From assembly GCA_039111635.1 (NCBI GenBank), contig JBCAQO010000002.1, forward strand, positions 558,001 through 622,000: DNA of 64,000 nucleotides, written 5' to 3'. This document shows positions 46,361 through 63,163 of the stretch, piece after piece. The DNA comes from Heterobasidion occidentale. Taxonomy: Eukaryota; Basidiomycota; Agaricomycetes; Russulales; Bondarzewiaceae. Below the pieces are notes generated by a model. The model ran no database searches, was not told the origin of the DNA, and saw nothing but the letters and a program-made list of their open reading frames with translations. The translations under genes and the position numbers were made by a program. Each line of letters starts with the position of its first letter. Positions within the stretch are counted from its first letter, which is position 1.

Positions 46361-48818
46361 TATCTTCTTGCCACATGTACTTTCACGCCTCTCTATGGTC
46401 GCTTGTGTAACGTCATGGGACGCCGAGGAGCGAATCAGACCGCTGTATTTTTTGCAGCCTTAGGAACGCTAGCATGTGGCCTTTCGAGTAACATGTCTAT
46501 GCTCATCGCTGCGAGATTCGTAAGCCTCGGCTCTTATCTGTATCGTCTCTCATTCATCTTCGGACAGCTTGGCGGTCTCGGTGGGGGAGGGATTTATACA
46601 ACTGCAACGTAAGCTCATCGGGTTTCGCCTCCACTCGTTCGTTCATCTCACCTTTTATGGAATTTCAGAATAATTACGAGTGACATGTACAGCATGAGGG
46701 TACGCAGGTTTTTCGAATGTATAGATCGAGATAACTCATCTTCGAGTTGCGTAGTCCCGCGGACTTACTCAAGGCGTTGCAAGTGTATTTAATGGGGTAA
46801 ATTTTTGTATCGCCACCTTTCATACATTATGTCTTGCTCAATCAGAAGTAGCTTGGTATGGGGCTAGGAGGTCCGCTAGGAGGCATGATTAGCGATCGGT
46901 GCGTTCGAATTTCAATATATCCATTGCGCATCTCACGCGCAGTCGTTGCAGTTTCGGGTGGCGCTGGGCTTTCTTACTGCAGATGCCGCTCTTTATGCTG
47001 TCGTTCTTCTTGACTTCAATCAACTTAAAATACGTTACGCCTGTGAGTTTTTTTTTCTGATCTGTTATCATCTTGAATCTCATATAATTATTTCAGGGTA
47101 GGGGCAAGAACACGAAGGAAGTCCTAAAGAGGATTGATTATGGGGGTAGTGCTACATTGTTGGGAGCTGTACGTGTCGTTCGATACTTTGATCTGCGCAC
47201 ACCATATTCATCGACCGCGGGCAGGTGCTATCATTCCTTATCTTCTTGAGTAACCGGTATAATGAAGAACACGAGGTATGTCCTTTGAGATTTACGCACG
47301 CACGACCTGATGTTTGTATAGTGGAGAGATGCGTCGGTCATTGTGCCTTTTGTGTTGGCTTTTGTTCTATTGGCCACATTCGTCGTTTTCGAACTACGTG
47401 TCGCCAAAGAGCCCATGCTCGCCCCCTTCTTGCTGAAGCAAAGGATCCCTGTCTTAGTTGGCATCAATAATTTCCTGGTTGCCAATTGCAATTTCGCAAT
47501 CATGTATTTTTTCCCCATGTGGTTCCAGACGGTCCCCTTGACTAGCGCGTCTGAGGCTGGTACGGTCTTCGCCATCATCATTTGCTGTGGATTGCTGATT
47601 CTACGATCAGGACTGCACCTCCTCCCCAATAGTGTTTCGATGTCTCTCGGATCCATGTTTGCTGGGTAGGACGGTTGTCTTGGGTTGTGTTTCTTCCACT
47701 CTGACACCATCCGTAGATGGATGATGCATCGCACCGGCAAGTACAAGAAGATCAACCTTATTTTCGGCTTCTTCCCTTTCATAGCTGCGGTGTCCATCAC
47801 AATGATGAGGGAAGACTCGCCTCCTTTGCAGCAGTGGTTAAGTATCGTGAGTCGTGATTGCCTATGAATAGTGCGGTGACTGACATCACAATCAAGATAC
47901 CTCTCGGGTTTGGAAATGCTGTAGTCTTGCAGACCATGCTGAGTGAGTTTGTTCTGTTCGCAACATATTCTCCTTGTCCTTGACGGGGCCCTTTCCTACA
48001 GTTGCTCTACTGGCGCATCTTCCACGTAAGTGTTGCGTCTCACCTCGACAAAATTGATCCTCAGCATCCCCCCGACGTAAAGAATCTGCGATGGCCGTAG
48101 GGACTGGGTTTGGTCAATTGTTTCGGGGTGTTGGTACGTGATGCTTGTCCTATCTACGGTACACGGGCGTCGCTTACTCGCCAGTGTCGAAAGGCCAAGT
48201 TTGCGGTGTCGGCGTCTCATCAGCTATCTTCCAGTCAAGATTGGACGCTGAGTTACGGCGTCGGATACATGGGCCCGATGCAGACGAGGCATGACACAGC
48301 CTTCGATGTTCTGCCTCCTGTGCTCACACGGCCTCATTTGTAGATCCGGAAGAACATTCGTCATTCTGCTCGTCTTGTGTCCAGCTTGCCCCGAGGCTTC
48401 AACGCGACGCTCGCGAATCATATGCACTTGCCTTGCGCTCGGTCTTCCTTGTAGCCGCGGTATCAACGCTGCTCGCCTACCTCGTCCGCCTACCGGCACG
48501 TGTCTGCCTTTCCCAATATCGGTGATTGCTTCTCACTTGGCCTCCTGCTTTACTCAGATACCTGAGAAGGTGCTTGAGCATCAACCGCCGCAGCCACCTG
48601 CAGAAAGTCGCACAGATATCGAGGAACCGCCGTCCGTTCGAGAGACCCCGTTCCATAGTGACGACGAAAACGAAGACGGAGAGCCAGCATTGGCGACACA
48701 GCCAATTCCTGTGTTGACCACGCAGGACCGGCGGCCTCGGAGATTGTCTACATATGAATCTTCAGACGGGGGCATGGACTTGGAAAGCGATGTCATCGGA
48801 GGATCAGCCAGACGTTGA
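46361..48818 (+). CDS. MFS transporter (DHA2/Vba-like), 5' end missing, possible frameshift
   Basis: This is a proton-coupled efflux-type major facilitator. The visible part starts in the second membrane segment with the loop motif PLYGRLCNVMGRRGANQTAV (motif-A-like). It continues with GTLACGLSSNMSMLIAARF, LGGLGGGGIYTTAT, the motif-C-like GLGGPLGGMISDR, PFVLAFVLLATFVVFELR and NFLVANCNFAIMYFFPMWFQ. Then come IPLGFGNAVVLQTMLIALLA, AVGTGFGQLFRGV and LRSVFLVAAVSTLLAYLV, before an acidic tail ending GGSARR at 48818. About ten short exons. The first exon(s) fall in or before the N gap. Around 48388 (cccc) the frame RLVSSLP does not lead into RLQRDARESYALALRS; one more C would restore it. Known relatives are drug or vacuolar basic amino acid exporters; the substrate cannot be read from sequence. 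Confidence 0.8.
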
Positions 48819-49456
48819 TCACCAAGCTTATGTTCTGTTTTGTAGCCTTCTGTGTGCCTTTCAGTATGTCAGGATTCCCAACTCATTTGCGGAATAAAAT
48901 ACTTTAGTTCCTTGCGTGTTCCGACAACATCAGGGTTTACAGCCAAATCCAGTGCAGAAACTTCTAAGTTAAGTTCCTTGCACTGCACACAGACGTGCCA
49001 CAGTAAAGTGACACTGATGACTCGCAGCCCCACAACGTATGATGTGATTGCGGCTTGACATCATCAGCTTCTGCGCCAGTCAGCAAGCATGAAGCTCCAC
49101 TTAGCATCCTATCAGATCACGGCGCAGCCAGCTACCGTGTATAGGCTCCCTTGTATTCATGCATCTTCGCAATCATCAGGCAGGGAGATCATGATGTGTT
49201 ACTGCTACATCAAGGGTTTGCCGAAAGTGTTCATCGCTCATCTTCTTTCACTTTTCCTGCTAGGCGCAACGCCGGCGGGAATTGTGGAGGGAACTACCGA
49301 TGTGGAGAGAACAGACGCCGAACGCCTAATTCGGTAGCTTGAAAAGCGAGAGACTAACTACAACAGCGAAAGTGATGACAATGAAACATACATAAACATA
49401 CACAATTATAACAAAAACAGCAAAGTCCATGCACGTCATCACAAGAATGCAAATCC
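48819..49456. other. Convergent spacer, no gene seen
   Basis: This 640-base spacer lies between the MFS stop (+) and the SMC3 stop (-). Plus-strand frames at 49089-49342 are short and without domains. No repeat or RNA gene is visible. Confidence 0.5.
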
Positions 49457-53946
<4,490 letters not shown>

Positions 53947-54352
53947 TTTTTACTGCTTGAGAGATGAGGACAAGGAGGACAGACAGACACAATTGGTGAC
54001 GGTGTGGCTACAAAGCCAAAACGCCAACAAGCGCGCGACGCCTTCGAATTCAGTCGCGTCGCGTCTGCATGATTACGTATCACCTCTTTCCTCCTCACAG
54101 TCTCTTAACCCCGTTGTGTGTTCCTTCGACTTGAGGCCTTGAGGGTCACGCAACCTATAGATCACAATGGGTTTGGTTGAGGCAAGAACAGAAGTTTTCA
54201 GTTTGGCGCCATCCAGAATAATAGAAATCATGTCTACTTCGCAGCTTGACTACACTCGTGGAGTCCTGGAACACGAATTGCGGTAACATCTACTGTTTCT
54301 ATTCGCAGGGCTTACAAAGAGCCAGACATGATGACCTATGATGAGCACAACC

Positions 54353-55618
54353 TCAAAATTCCACAAAAAAATTCGCTTGAAATCCTATTCCCCTGATTGG
54401 TCTGGTGTCGCCGAATTGCGCTGGTGCCAAAACCCATGCATCCATACTTCCCGTGAAATCCACTGTGCTCCCGCCCAATACCGGTTTTTGTTCTCCTTCA
54501 CTCCCGTCAAGGTGGATGTCTAGTTTGAAGCTCGGCTGGGAACTTTTTCCATCGTCGTCAACATCCATTGGAACATCACCTTGATCCTCTTCGTCTTCGT
54601 CGACATCCATTGGAACATAATCTTGATCCCCTTTGCCGACATCTATTGGATCATTACCTGCCTCGATCATATCAATGTCTTGTATCTGGGGAGAAGCCGT
54701 CCTGTCGTTCTGCCGATCGCTGATGCGCATCAAAAGTTTCTCTTCCATGGGCCGTACTGTTGCATCGGGGGAATGCGAACTGACCCAAGTAAAGTGGATG
54801 TAACCTTGTTTGCCAAAGACAGATGTCGAAATTTTGGGCCAGCTCCAGGATGGTAAGGAATCATACACGCCCGTGTGAGTTGGAGCAACCGGACAGATTG
54901 GGCTTCGGCATGGACGTAAAACATGTACACGAAAGCAGGGATTCGGGCACTCCCGAAAGTACTGCTCGCAGCCCTCGGTCAAGCCGTGCTCTGTTGGTGC
55001 ACATAGTATCTGGGCAAAAATGTAGTCAGCATAGCGCTGACGAGGGCGAGAACTGAATCACTCGCACATCGAACGTCACAAGTGAACCCCAAATCGTTCC
55101 ATTGTAAGGGGCTTCGAGCCCTTGCAATGCGTCGATACTTAAACGCTCAAGTTCAGGAAGCCGCGATAATCCTTGGTGCGCTAGCGATTTGGTAGCGATG
55201 TCTCTAGTTATTGCGACGCACCTGGATCGAGATGCTCAGAAACTCGAAACAGCTGTTCTAATTCGAGAAAGACGTACGACCGAAGGTCCTGGATCATGTT
55301 GTGAGGTACGATTATAGCGACGTGCGCCTCCATCCTCTTGACAGTGCCGACAAGCTGCTTCACATAAGGGCCATCCAATAGTGCTGGCATATCGAGTACC
55401 AAAAAGACGACCTGCTGTTGTACCTGAACAGGATATCAGCTCAATGTGGTACGATAAACGGAACGAAGGCGGTGAGACAGAGCACCACTCACCTCGATCA
55501 TTTGGATTCCCCGCTCCTGAGGCGAGAAATCTTGAATCGATTCATGCGCACAAGTCTCATCCCGTTCATTCGCGCAGAATTGATTTGCGGCACTTGAGGA
55601 ATGCCAGACGTGAGTCAT
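54353..55618 (-). CDS. Acidic orphan protein with PMDVD repeats
   Basis: Unrecognised. Model with start at 55618 (MTHVWHSSSAANQF), exon 2 (about 55425-55210, VVFLVLDMPALLDGPYVKQL and VAIIVPHNMIQDLRSYVFLE), exon 3 (about 55190-55065, LPELERLSIDALQGLEAPYN and TIWGSLVTFDVR) and a last exon (about 55010-54353). That exon carries VFGKQGYIHFTWVSSH, two copies of VPMDVDxDxE in an acidic stretch (54620-54540) and ends GIGFQANFFVEF. The first part resembles a nucleotide-hydrolase-like alternation of strands and helices, but no P-loop is present. The acidic repeats suggest disorder. It lies divergent from nothing and tail-to-head with SMC3 on the same strand, 407 bases downstream of its neighbour's start. 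Confidence 0.5.
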
Positions 55619-55627
55619 GACTGACAC

Positions 55628-58302
55628 GCCTTTGAGAAGTTACGCTCGTGCTGCTTAAAAGACATCTGGTACACAGCGAATAAAAAGGAAATAAGCTGCA
55701 AAAGAGGCTTCTCAGACAGTCAACGCATTGTTTTTCATCGAGTACCGATGAAAGCACACTGTCTAATAGCGTTATGACTGTAGGTTTGCACAAGCTGCCG
55801 TGCTGGTTTACACAAACAGTGATACATTGTCTTCATGATCATGATAAGAGCTGATCGTCAACAGACATATCACGCACAGTAATTCACATGATGGGACCGG
55901 AGAGCGCATCAATTTTGATCCCACTTCCTCGCGCTTACACACATGCTAGAGCCCTTATTCGAGATCGATCATAGGACAATATGTCGCCACATATAACACG
56001 CGCAGCATCTTGTCGTGTCTAGTTGACTTCATTGACCATCTGTCTTCCTTATAGAACAGAAAGATGCTGTGAGATCTAGCAGACAGGTTCAAGGAACAGC
56101 GACGTACCGCAATCCGTTCTTTATCCGCTGAATATCCTCCTGTATGAACCTTTATCTCTATTCAGCTGTATTTTATAGCTGTATTCGGGAGAGAAGAGTA
56201 AAGAGTCGAGCATCTCGTCACATAGCAGTCCACGGGCCATAGGCTACTTCTGAGAACAAGGGTGAGTCGAGATCCCATTCTCGTCGGCAGTCGGCGATCG
56301 ACAAGCACAAGATCATCTGATGGCCTGACTGCAAACCCCCTGCCATGTTATGCAACCGTCTGGTTATGAGATTGCGTTAAGGTCTATCAGCTCCAATCGT
56401 ACAAGGAGACAGAGAAAATAGAAAGACTTAAAAGACACATCTAGGCGCTCTAGTGTTAGACTGCTCAACTTGTCAGGCAAAACATTAGAACGCGAGAATC
56501 AGCGGCCTCGTACCTTCGCTCCTGCCAATAGAAGAGAGTAAATGTTGAGAGAGATCCTGCACGAAACTACCAGCACTGACTCTGGATTTAAGTACATCAC
56601 GATCAACGGTCGGCAACGGTCATGCTGCGACTGGCAGTCCCGAGATGTAGGATTCATACGCGTAGGAAGTACAAGGGCCTCTAGACAGTAGCCTGCTATC
56701 GATCATACCCGGATGGCAGAGAAAACGAGCTGTACAAGGGGCAAGCGTCGGTCGGTCGTCTGTCAAAACAAAGTAAGACCGACATAGCAATCAAGACGAT
56801 AAACTAGAGCAGCCGTGTACGTTCGAAAAGCAGGGTGCTCACATTCCTTGCCACACAGATCACCTAGGAAGAGCATAAGGTTAGAACGGAGGAACCTGAA
56901 AACACGAGGAACACAGTTGTCCCATCATCTGCTACCTTTGCAACATCGATCGGTCCTCGGATGCGTCGGTCAGACATTAGACCCACTTTGCTCTGCATTC
57001 ATACCGAGGTAGATATCGTGACGAGGGAGTGATACCTAGTGGATCATATTTTCTTCTTTTACGGACGTCGCATCCCCTCCTTCCCTTTCCCATTCTCTTC
57101 GTACACTTTTCTGAATCCCAGCAGAGGAAAAGGACATTCATACGCACCATATGCTTTTTTCTGCCAATAGGCTACTTCTATCGATGGTGTTGCCCTTGCG
57201 GGCGATCTCCCTCTCGATCATGCAGAGGAACTCACAGTTGATTGGAATTACCGGGCTGTATGCGTGCAGTCCAAGCTAGTCCAAGACATCGTGCCGGCAA
57301 GAGAACGAAACTGAGACGATGAAGCGGTAACAAACTGCGCGCGGGGCGTGACGCGTGAGAGTGTCGCACTGTCGGCGCGAAATTAAGCGGTGGCTATATC
57401 CCCGGGATTTCCCCTGGGGATGTTTCGAGACTCTTTAATAGGCCGTCCATGGCCGGACGCCCCGACTCTCCTCGATAATCCATACGCTCGGGAACGATAT
57501 CTCGACAGCGGCGAGCCTCGAAAGGTTTTGTGGAAAATTTGACTTACAGGGTGATTACTCTCGAAACTGACCTTGGCCCTGGCTCTACAAAGACTCAGGG
57601 ATTCGACTTGTCAGCCTGCGTCACTTGCCGTGGAGTGTACAACCCGTGCCCGTTTGGAAGAAAAGTGGAGATATATTGCATGCCTGACTCTCTACGAGAC
57701 CCTTCATGTAATGGATGCCATTCCACAGGCTTTAGAGCAGTCCTAGATCAATAAATCGGAGTCGAACCTTGTTTTAGATTTGAAACTAGAAATCGTACAG
57801 AACCATAAGACCGTCTATGACTCAGTGAATGCACGCACTTGATATAAGCGGAGCTTCAACCACAACCTGCCTCCGTGCAGCCAGCACGGACAAGTCCACC
57901 ACAGATATACCACAAGCCCACCATCTACTGTTCAGCTTCAATAACATTGACGATGATTAGATGTTATGGAGCGAAGCTTTTGTCTGTGTCAGTGTTTTTG
58001 CCTCAGCTTGCAGGACAGCGGTTGGATGATAGCGACGACAAGGTTCAAGCGGAGTTCAAAAAACGCGTTTACAACGGCGAATCTGAACTGGAAAGGGGGG
58101 GGACCCCCCCTTCCAGTTCCAAAATCTAGAAGGGGGGTCTTAAGCTCCGACAGAATGTATTCGCTCGTGCCGACGCGGCAACCAAGCCATCGGAAGAATC
58201 TGGCATTTAGAACTCGCTCTAAAGGCCTGTGGAAAGGCATCCAATTTCGATCGATTGCATCCGTCCAAATCTAGAACTAAGAGTCGCCGAGATAAAGATA
58301 AT
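55628..58302. other. Gene-poor spacer with GC hairpins
   Basis: No supported gene in 2.7 kb. Small features: an ATCCCC ... GGGGAT hairpin at about 57397-57421, and a long G/C hairpin at 58086-58120 (separate entry). Short plus-strand frames (56815-57240, 57530-57750, 57875-58129) have no domain, no start context and no partner exons. Bases 58150-58300 resemble decayed sequence next to kinase copy C. Confidence 0.45.
58086..58137. repeat. G8-A-C7 hairpin with a second competing arm
   Basis: Aactggaaa, eight G, one A, seven C and ttccagtt form a near-perfect inverted repeat centred near 58103. Thirty bases on, gaaggggggtc can pair with the same C-run, so two hairpins compete. It may be a transposon end, a replication-slippage product or a transcription-stop-like structure; nothing flanking decides it. 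Confidence 0.75.
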
Positions 58303-60309
58303 CTACAACAACGATGACCAGGCCCCATCCTGCAGAGGCCAAGGACCAGCAACCTTTTCGTCCCAATCTGGGCGCAAGGCTTCCGCGGCGCATTTTATGG
58401 ACTCATACTGGTCTGGATCGACCATGCCGTCAGGTTTGACATGAAGCCTCTCGTGTAGAGTCTCCACCCATTTCTCTCGAGCCCGAGCCCGCTTCCAGGT
58501 TTCCATTTGCCGCTCCTCTTCGGCCTTCGAGAAGGATATAGGGCAAGGGACATCCGGTCCTACCATATATTTCCAGTCGTCAGTCATTACGAGCAGAGCG
58601 TGTCGGAAAGCAGCAATGCCGTCTGTCCATGTACGTCCCGCCCATTGAAACGGCGTCACATATGTCCTGTAGCAAGGATGACGGGTAATACCTGCATGTA
58701 AAGGATGGCGTTCCAAAATGGTCATCATGTAGGCTGTCTGTCGTCCTGCGAGTCGCAACTGGAAATTGGCTTCTTCTTGATCTTCTGGAGACATCGTATC
58801 GAAGTCGTCGGGAAGGCGAGGGATCATTGATTTCATGTTGATCATGGTGCCTCTGTAGGAATACATGCGACAAAACTCTGCTTGCACAAACCTAGGACCG
58901 ATCCATGCATGCTGCCAGTCAATGATACCGGTGAAATTGGGAAAGCCTTCAGCCTCGACCATGATGTTGCCGTCGTAAAGATCAGGGTGCCAGAGATTGT
59001 GGGAAACGTACTCCTCTGGTAAATTCAAGAAGGGAAGAACTTTGAGGAAGCGATCGAGAGCTTCAATATGGATATCAGGAGATGTATCGTCATCAGAAAA
59101 ACGGCATGGGTCATCGAGAGGGCGCGGGCGTGCGTAGGTCTTCAACCATTGCTTTTCACAATTTACGATGGCTTTTGCGTACGATTGAGCATCAGGCCCT
59201 ATGGGTTAAAATTTAGGGAAGAATACAGAGTTTCAATGGAAACAGACTCACAAGGTCCCGATCGATGTTCATCACGGAACGTTCGCCCGCCAGAATTCCC
59301 TTTGTACTGTAGGTCCGATGCGATACCTCTCTGACGCTCCATCGTCCGGATAGTCTTCGGCATACAGTGGACGTGCTTGAAGCTCAGGAGCGACGTCTTC
59401 TTTGAAGTACAAGCTGCCGATCTGTGAAACCTCTTTTCGGTAAATGACTTCTCCATGTCGACGACACGTCTAGTAAACTCGAAAAAATCATCGTCCCTGA
59501 CCTCCATCCAGCGCTTCGTTAGAGGGACACCAAGAAGTCTCTCCACGATGATGTATCCCACACCGACGGAATACTCACTGCCGTCGCGACTCCAGGCAAG
59601 AACACGCGGGGTCGGAATGTGGAGATAACGTGCCACGTAGTCGAGCGTAGCTACTTCACTCGCGATAACTAGATCCTGGGGCCCGGCAATGGGACACGGT
59701 ATGCGAACAATAACTTCCTTGTCGTTGTCAAATTTCAGGAGGAATACTTTGTTGAAAGAGCCTAGAGAGGTTTTAGCAGCATATTCAGACCGTGATAGCA
59801 TTACAACTGGCCTTCAGCAAATTTCTCCATTGATGTGCATGTTGCTGCCCGGCCACACCGGCAGCAGCCTTCTGCAACGCAAGCACATCGAACTCGACAT
59901 AACGTTTATTCATCTCTGAAGTCGCGATCAGCAGGATAAGCACATGTTCATTGAAGTGAAGTAAGAAGCTTTGCACGCCGCACGCACGCTTGGCTTCGTT
60001 ATAGATCCATCGCTTGGTGGTGAATCGATAAAAATCCTCGTAACCGGTTTTTGGCGCTGATAGAGAGATTTAAGCACTATCATCCAGCTGTCAGATCAAT
60101 ATGGGAGGAGTGCTAGCCTGACCTGACGATGGAGACGCCGTGACGTGGCCACCAGACTGAGGATCGATGAAAAGATGGTCATGGCCGGAAGACAACGGAG
60201 GAGATGTACTCAGAGACATCTTCAAAAAAAGAGGACGACTGTGTCGACCGTAGTATAATTTAGTATCGCCGCGGCGCCATAGACTCTGGAGAGAGCGAGT
60301 GAGCTTCAT
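58303..60309 (-). pseudogene. AIM9-like APH kinase, copy C, frameshifted
   Basis: This is the most diverged of the five copies. Exon 1 (from 60309, MKLTRSLQSLWRRGDTKL...) has its own basic, targeting-like leader, unlike the MKPTHILQS leader of copies A and B. The second exon (59976-59800) has CAQQHAHQ-like sequence, and the main exons follow. The catalytic motifs HPDLYDGNIMV and IIDWQHAWIG are intact in the last exon (59145-58303). The frame breaks twice in between: near 59429 (gaaacc where copies A/D have gaaaacc) and near 59287 (gcccgcc where the others have gccccgcc). Two same-direction deletions do not cancel. Both are in homopolymers, so either decay or sequence error is possible. Its promoter is not the conserved block of A/B/D. 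Confidence 0.75.
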
Positions 60310-60511
60310 TAATGAGCATCGCGGTTGAACAACGTTGAATGCTGCCGGAAGGTTCCGGCTTTATGATTGGTGTTCCATCGGAGCTTGGTTTACAGTAAAG
60401 GGCGCTATTGATCGAGCGAGCTTGTTCAAGAACACACGAAGACTCACGCGGTTTAAGGCAATGAGATTGTTATTCCGAACCTCTATCTAAAGTTGCTACA
60501 ATGAATGGATC

Positions 60512-62512
60512 CTACAGTAACGATGACCAGCCTCCATCTTGAAGTGGCCAAGGACCAGCAACCTTTTCGTCCCAAAGTGGGCGTAGGGCCTCCGCAGCGC
60601 GCTTCATGGACTCATACTGGTCTGGCTCAACAACGCCATCTGGTTTCATATGGAGCCTCTCGTGAAGAATCTCTACCCATTTCTCTCGAGCTGTCGCCCG
60701 CCTCCAAATTTCCATTTGATGCTCCTCTTCGGCTTTGGAGAAGGATATAGGACAAGGCACGTCCGGTCCTGCGATAAATTTCCAATCGTCAGTCATTACG
60801 AGCAGAGCGTGTCGGAAAGCAGCAATGCCGTCTGTCCATGTACGTCCCGCCCATTGAAACGGTGTCACATATGTCCTGTAGCAGGGATGGCGGGTGATAT
60901 TTGCATGTAAAGGATGACGCAGAGAAACAAGTAACATGTAGGATTTGTGTCGTTCTGCAAGCCGTTTTTGAAGATTGGCCTCTTCTTGATCTTCTGGAGA
61001 CATCGTATCGAAGTCGTCGGGAAGGCGAGGAAAGATTGGTTTCATGTCGATCATAGTGCCTGTATATAGATACATGCGAGAAACCTCTGCTTTCATGAAC
61101 CTAGGGCCGATCCATGCATGCTGCCAGTCAATTATGCCAGTGAAATTGGGAAAGCCTTCAGCCTCGACCATGATGTTGCCGTCGTAAAGATCAGGGTGCC
61201 AGAGATTGTTAGGAACGTACTCCTCCGGTAGATTTAAGAAGGGAAGAACAGCGAGGAAACGATCAAGTACATCAATGTGGGCTTCAGGAGATGCATCGTC
61301 ATCAGATAGATGACACGGGTCATTGAGAGGGCGCGGACGTGCGTAGGTCTTCAACCATTGCTTTTCACAATTTACGATGGCTTTTGCGTACGATTGAGCA
61401 TCAGGCCCTATGGGTTAAAATTTAGGGAAGAATACAGAGTTTCAATGGAAACAGACTCACAAGGTCCCCGATCGATGTTCATCACGGAACGTTCGCCCCG
61501 CCAGAATTCCCTTTGTACTGTAGGTCCGATGCGATACCTCTCTGACGCTCCATCGTCCGGATAGTCTTCGGCATACAGTGGACGTGCTTGAAGCTCAGGA
61601 GCGACGTCTTCTTTGAAGTACAAGCTGCCGATCTGTGAAAACCTCTTTTCGGTAAATGACTTCTCCATGTCGACGACACGTCTAGTAAACTCGAAAAAAT
61701 CATCGCCCTTGATATCCATCCAGCGCTTTGTTAGAGGGACCCCAGGAAGTCTCTCCATGATGATGTATCCCACGCCAACGGAGTACTCGCTACCGTCGCG
61801 ACTCCAGGCAAGGACACGCGGGGTCGGAATGTGGAGATAACGTGCCACGTAGTCGAGCGTAGCTACTTCACTCGCGATAAGTAGATTCTGGGGGCCGGCA
61901 ATGGGGTACGGAATGCGAACAATGAGCTCCTTGTTGTTGTCGAACCGCAGGAGAAATAACCTATTGAAGGAGCCTAGAAAAGTTTCAACAGCATATTCAG
62001 AATTTCAGACCTCGATGGCAATTCAACTTACCTTCAACATATTTCTCCATTGATGTACACGTTGCAGCCCCGGCTACGCCGGCAGCAACCTTTTGCAGTG
62101 CAAGTACATCATACCCTGCATATCGTTTATCCATCTCTATATTCACAATGTTGTGTGAGCAAAAATACCGACAAGAAGCTTTGTACGCACGCATAGCTTC
62201 ATTGTAGATCCACCGTTTGGTCCGTGCAACGATAGAACTCCTCGTAACGATTTTGGTCTAATAAACGATCAGAATACCAATGTCTAAACTGTGGGTCAAT
62301 TACATCAACAGGAGACCTAATCCTGACCTGATGACGCCGCAACGATGCCACCGACCTGAGCGTGGGAACAGGGGACGAGTCAACGCCTGAAGACAACGAA
62401 GCCGTACTCATGCGACATCGTATTTTCGTCGAAGCAGGGCGGATATGCAGAGCAGTGGAGATCCTGGCAATTATGCCGGAGAAGACTCTGAAGAATGTGG
62501 GTGGGTTTTCAT
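60512..62512 (-). pseudogene. AIM9-like APH kinase, copy D (near-identical to copy A)
   Basis: Exons downstream of about 61850 are open: the 61848-61408 exon (ARYLHIPTPRVLAWSRDGSE, FTEKRFSQIGSLYF) and 61354-60512 (HPDLYDGNIMV, IIDWQHAWIG, ending GGWSSLL). This copy shows the correct sequence where A is broken. Exon 1 in turn has extra or missing bases relative to A (gtgggtttt for gtgggttt at about 62505; gagcgtggg for gagcgttggg at about 62362; ggtccgtg for ggtcgtg at about 62222). The MKPTHILQS start is therefore shifted and only the internal MSTASL start at 62411 remains. Combined, A and D suggest one original intact gene. Confidence 0.75.
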
Positions 62513-62544
62513 CGACCTGTTGCGTTGTGGGTGAACGTTTGAGG

Positions 62545-63163
62545 CTTTAAGATGGTTGTTCTAACTGCTATTCTCCCACAGTCAGCGCTAGTCAGCCCTT
62601 AGAATGGTGAATAAAATCATCCACTTCAAGTATGGCATGAAGGTTTGTTCGAACTCACTCTAACTAAGCTGATCGTACATGGACTGTCCCAGAAACTATG
62701 AAAAAGTCACCGATGGAAGCGGGAAACAGCGAAGTCACACATGTCATCGATATCCATATATTACATTATTTACTAAGTTCAACATCTTATTAAATAATTA
62801 TAAGCACTTGATCCGGAGGTATCTGCCCGAAAAGTGAAATACCAATCCTTGGCAACCATTTCCTCCTCACGACATCCATACAGTGGCAAATGCTCGGAAA
62901 CAATATCGAATCCTCCTCCATGCTCGAAGAATTTTCGGGATGTTTCTGACGCACTGCATGGTTGAATTTAAAAATAGCCTTCGCCTTGAGTTTACATAGA
63001 CTCAGAGACCTGTGTCTCAAACTGGCCGCGCTGGCAGACACTGCTTGTACTTGTACTCGTCCAAGAGCCTCAAGAGCCCTATCCGTTCACGCGAATACTG
63101 AAGATTTACCTACATTCTATGAGACTCGACTCGTCAAGTGATTTCTTCCATCCAAACCCAGGA
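62545..63163 (-). promoter_or_regulatory. Copy-D upstream block and spacer
   Basis: Bases 62545-62810 repeat the promoter-like block seen at 1819-2100 and 4497-4760. Bases 62810-63163 repeat 2070-2450, so this stretch is part of the long window-end duplication. No gene is seen in it. Confidence 0.5.
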
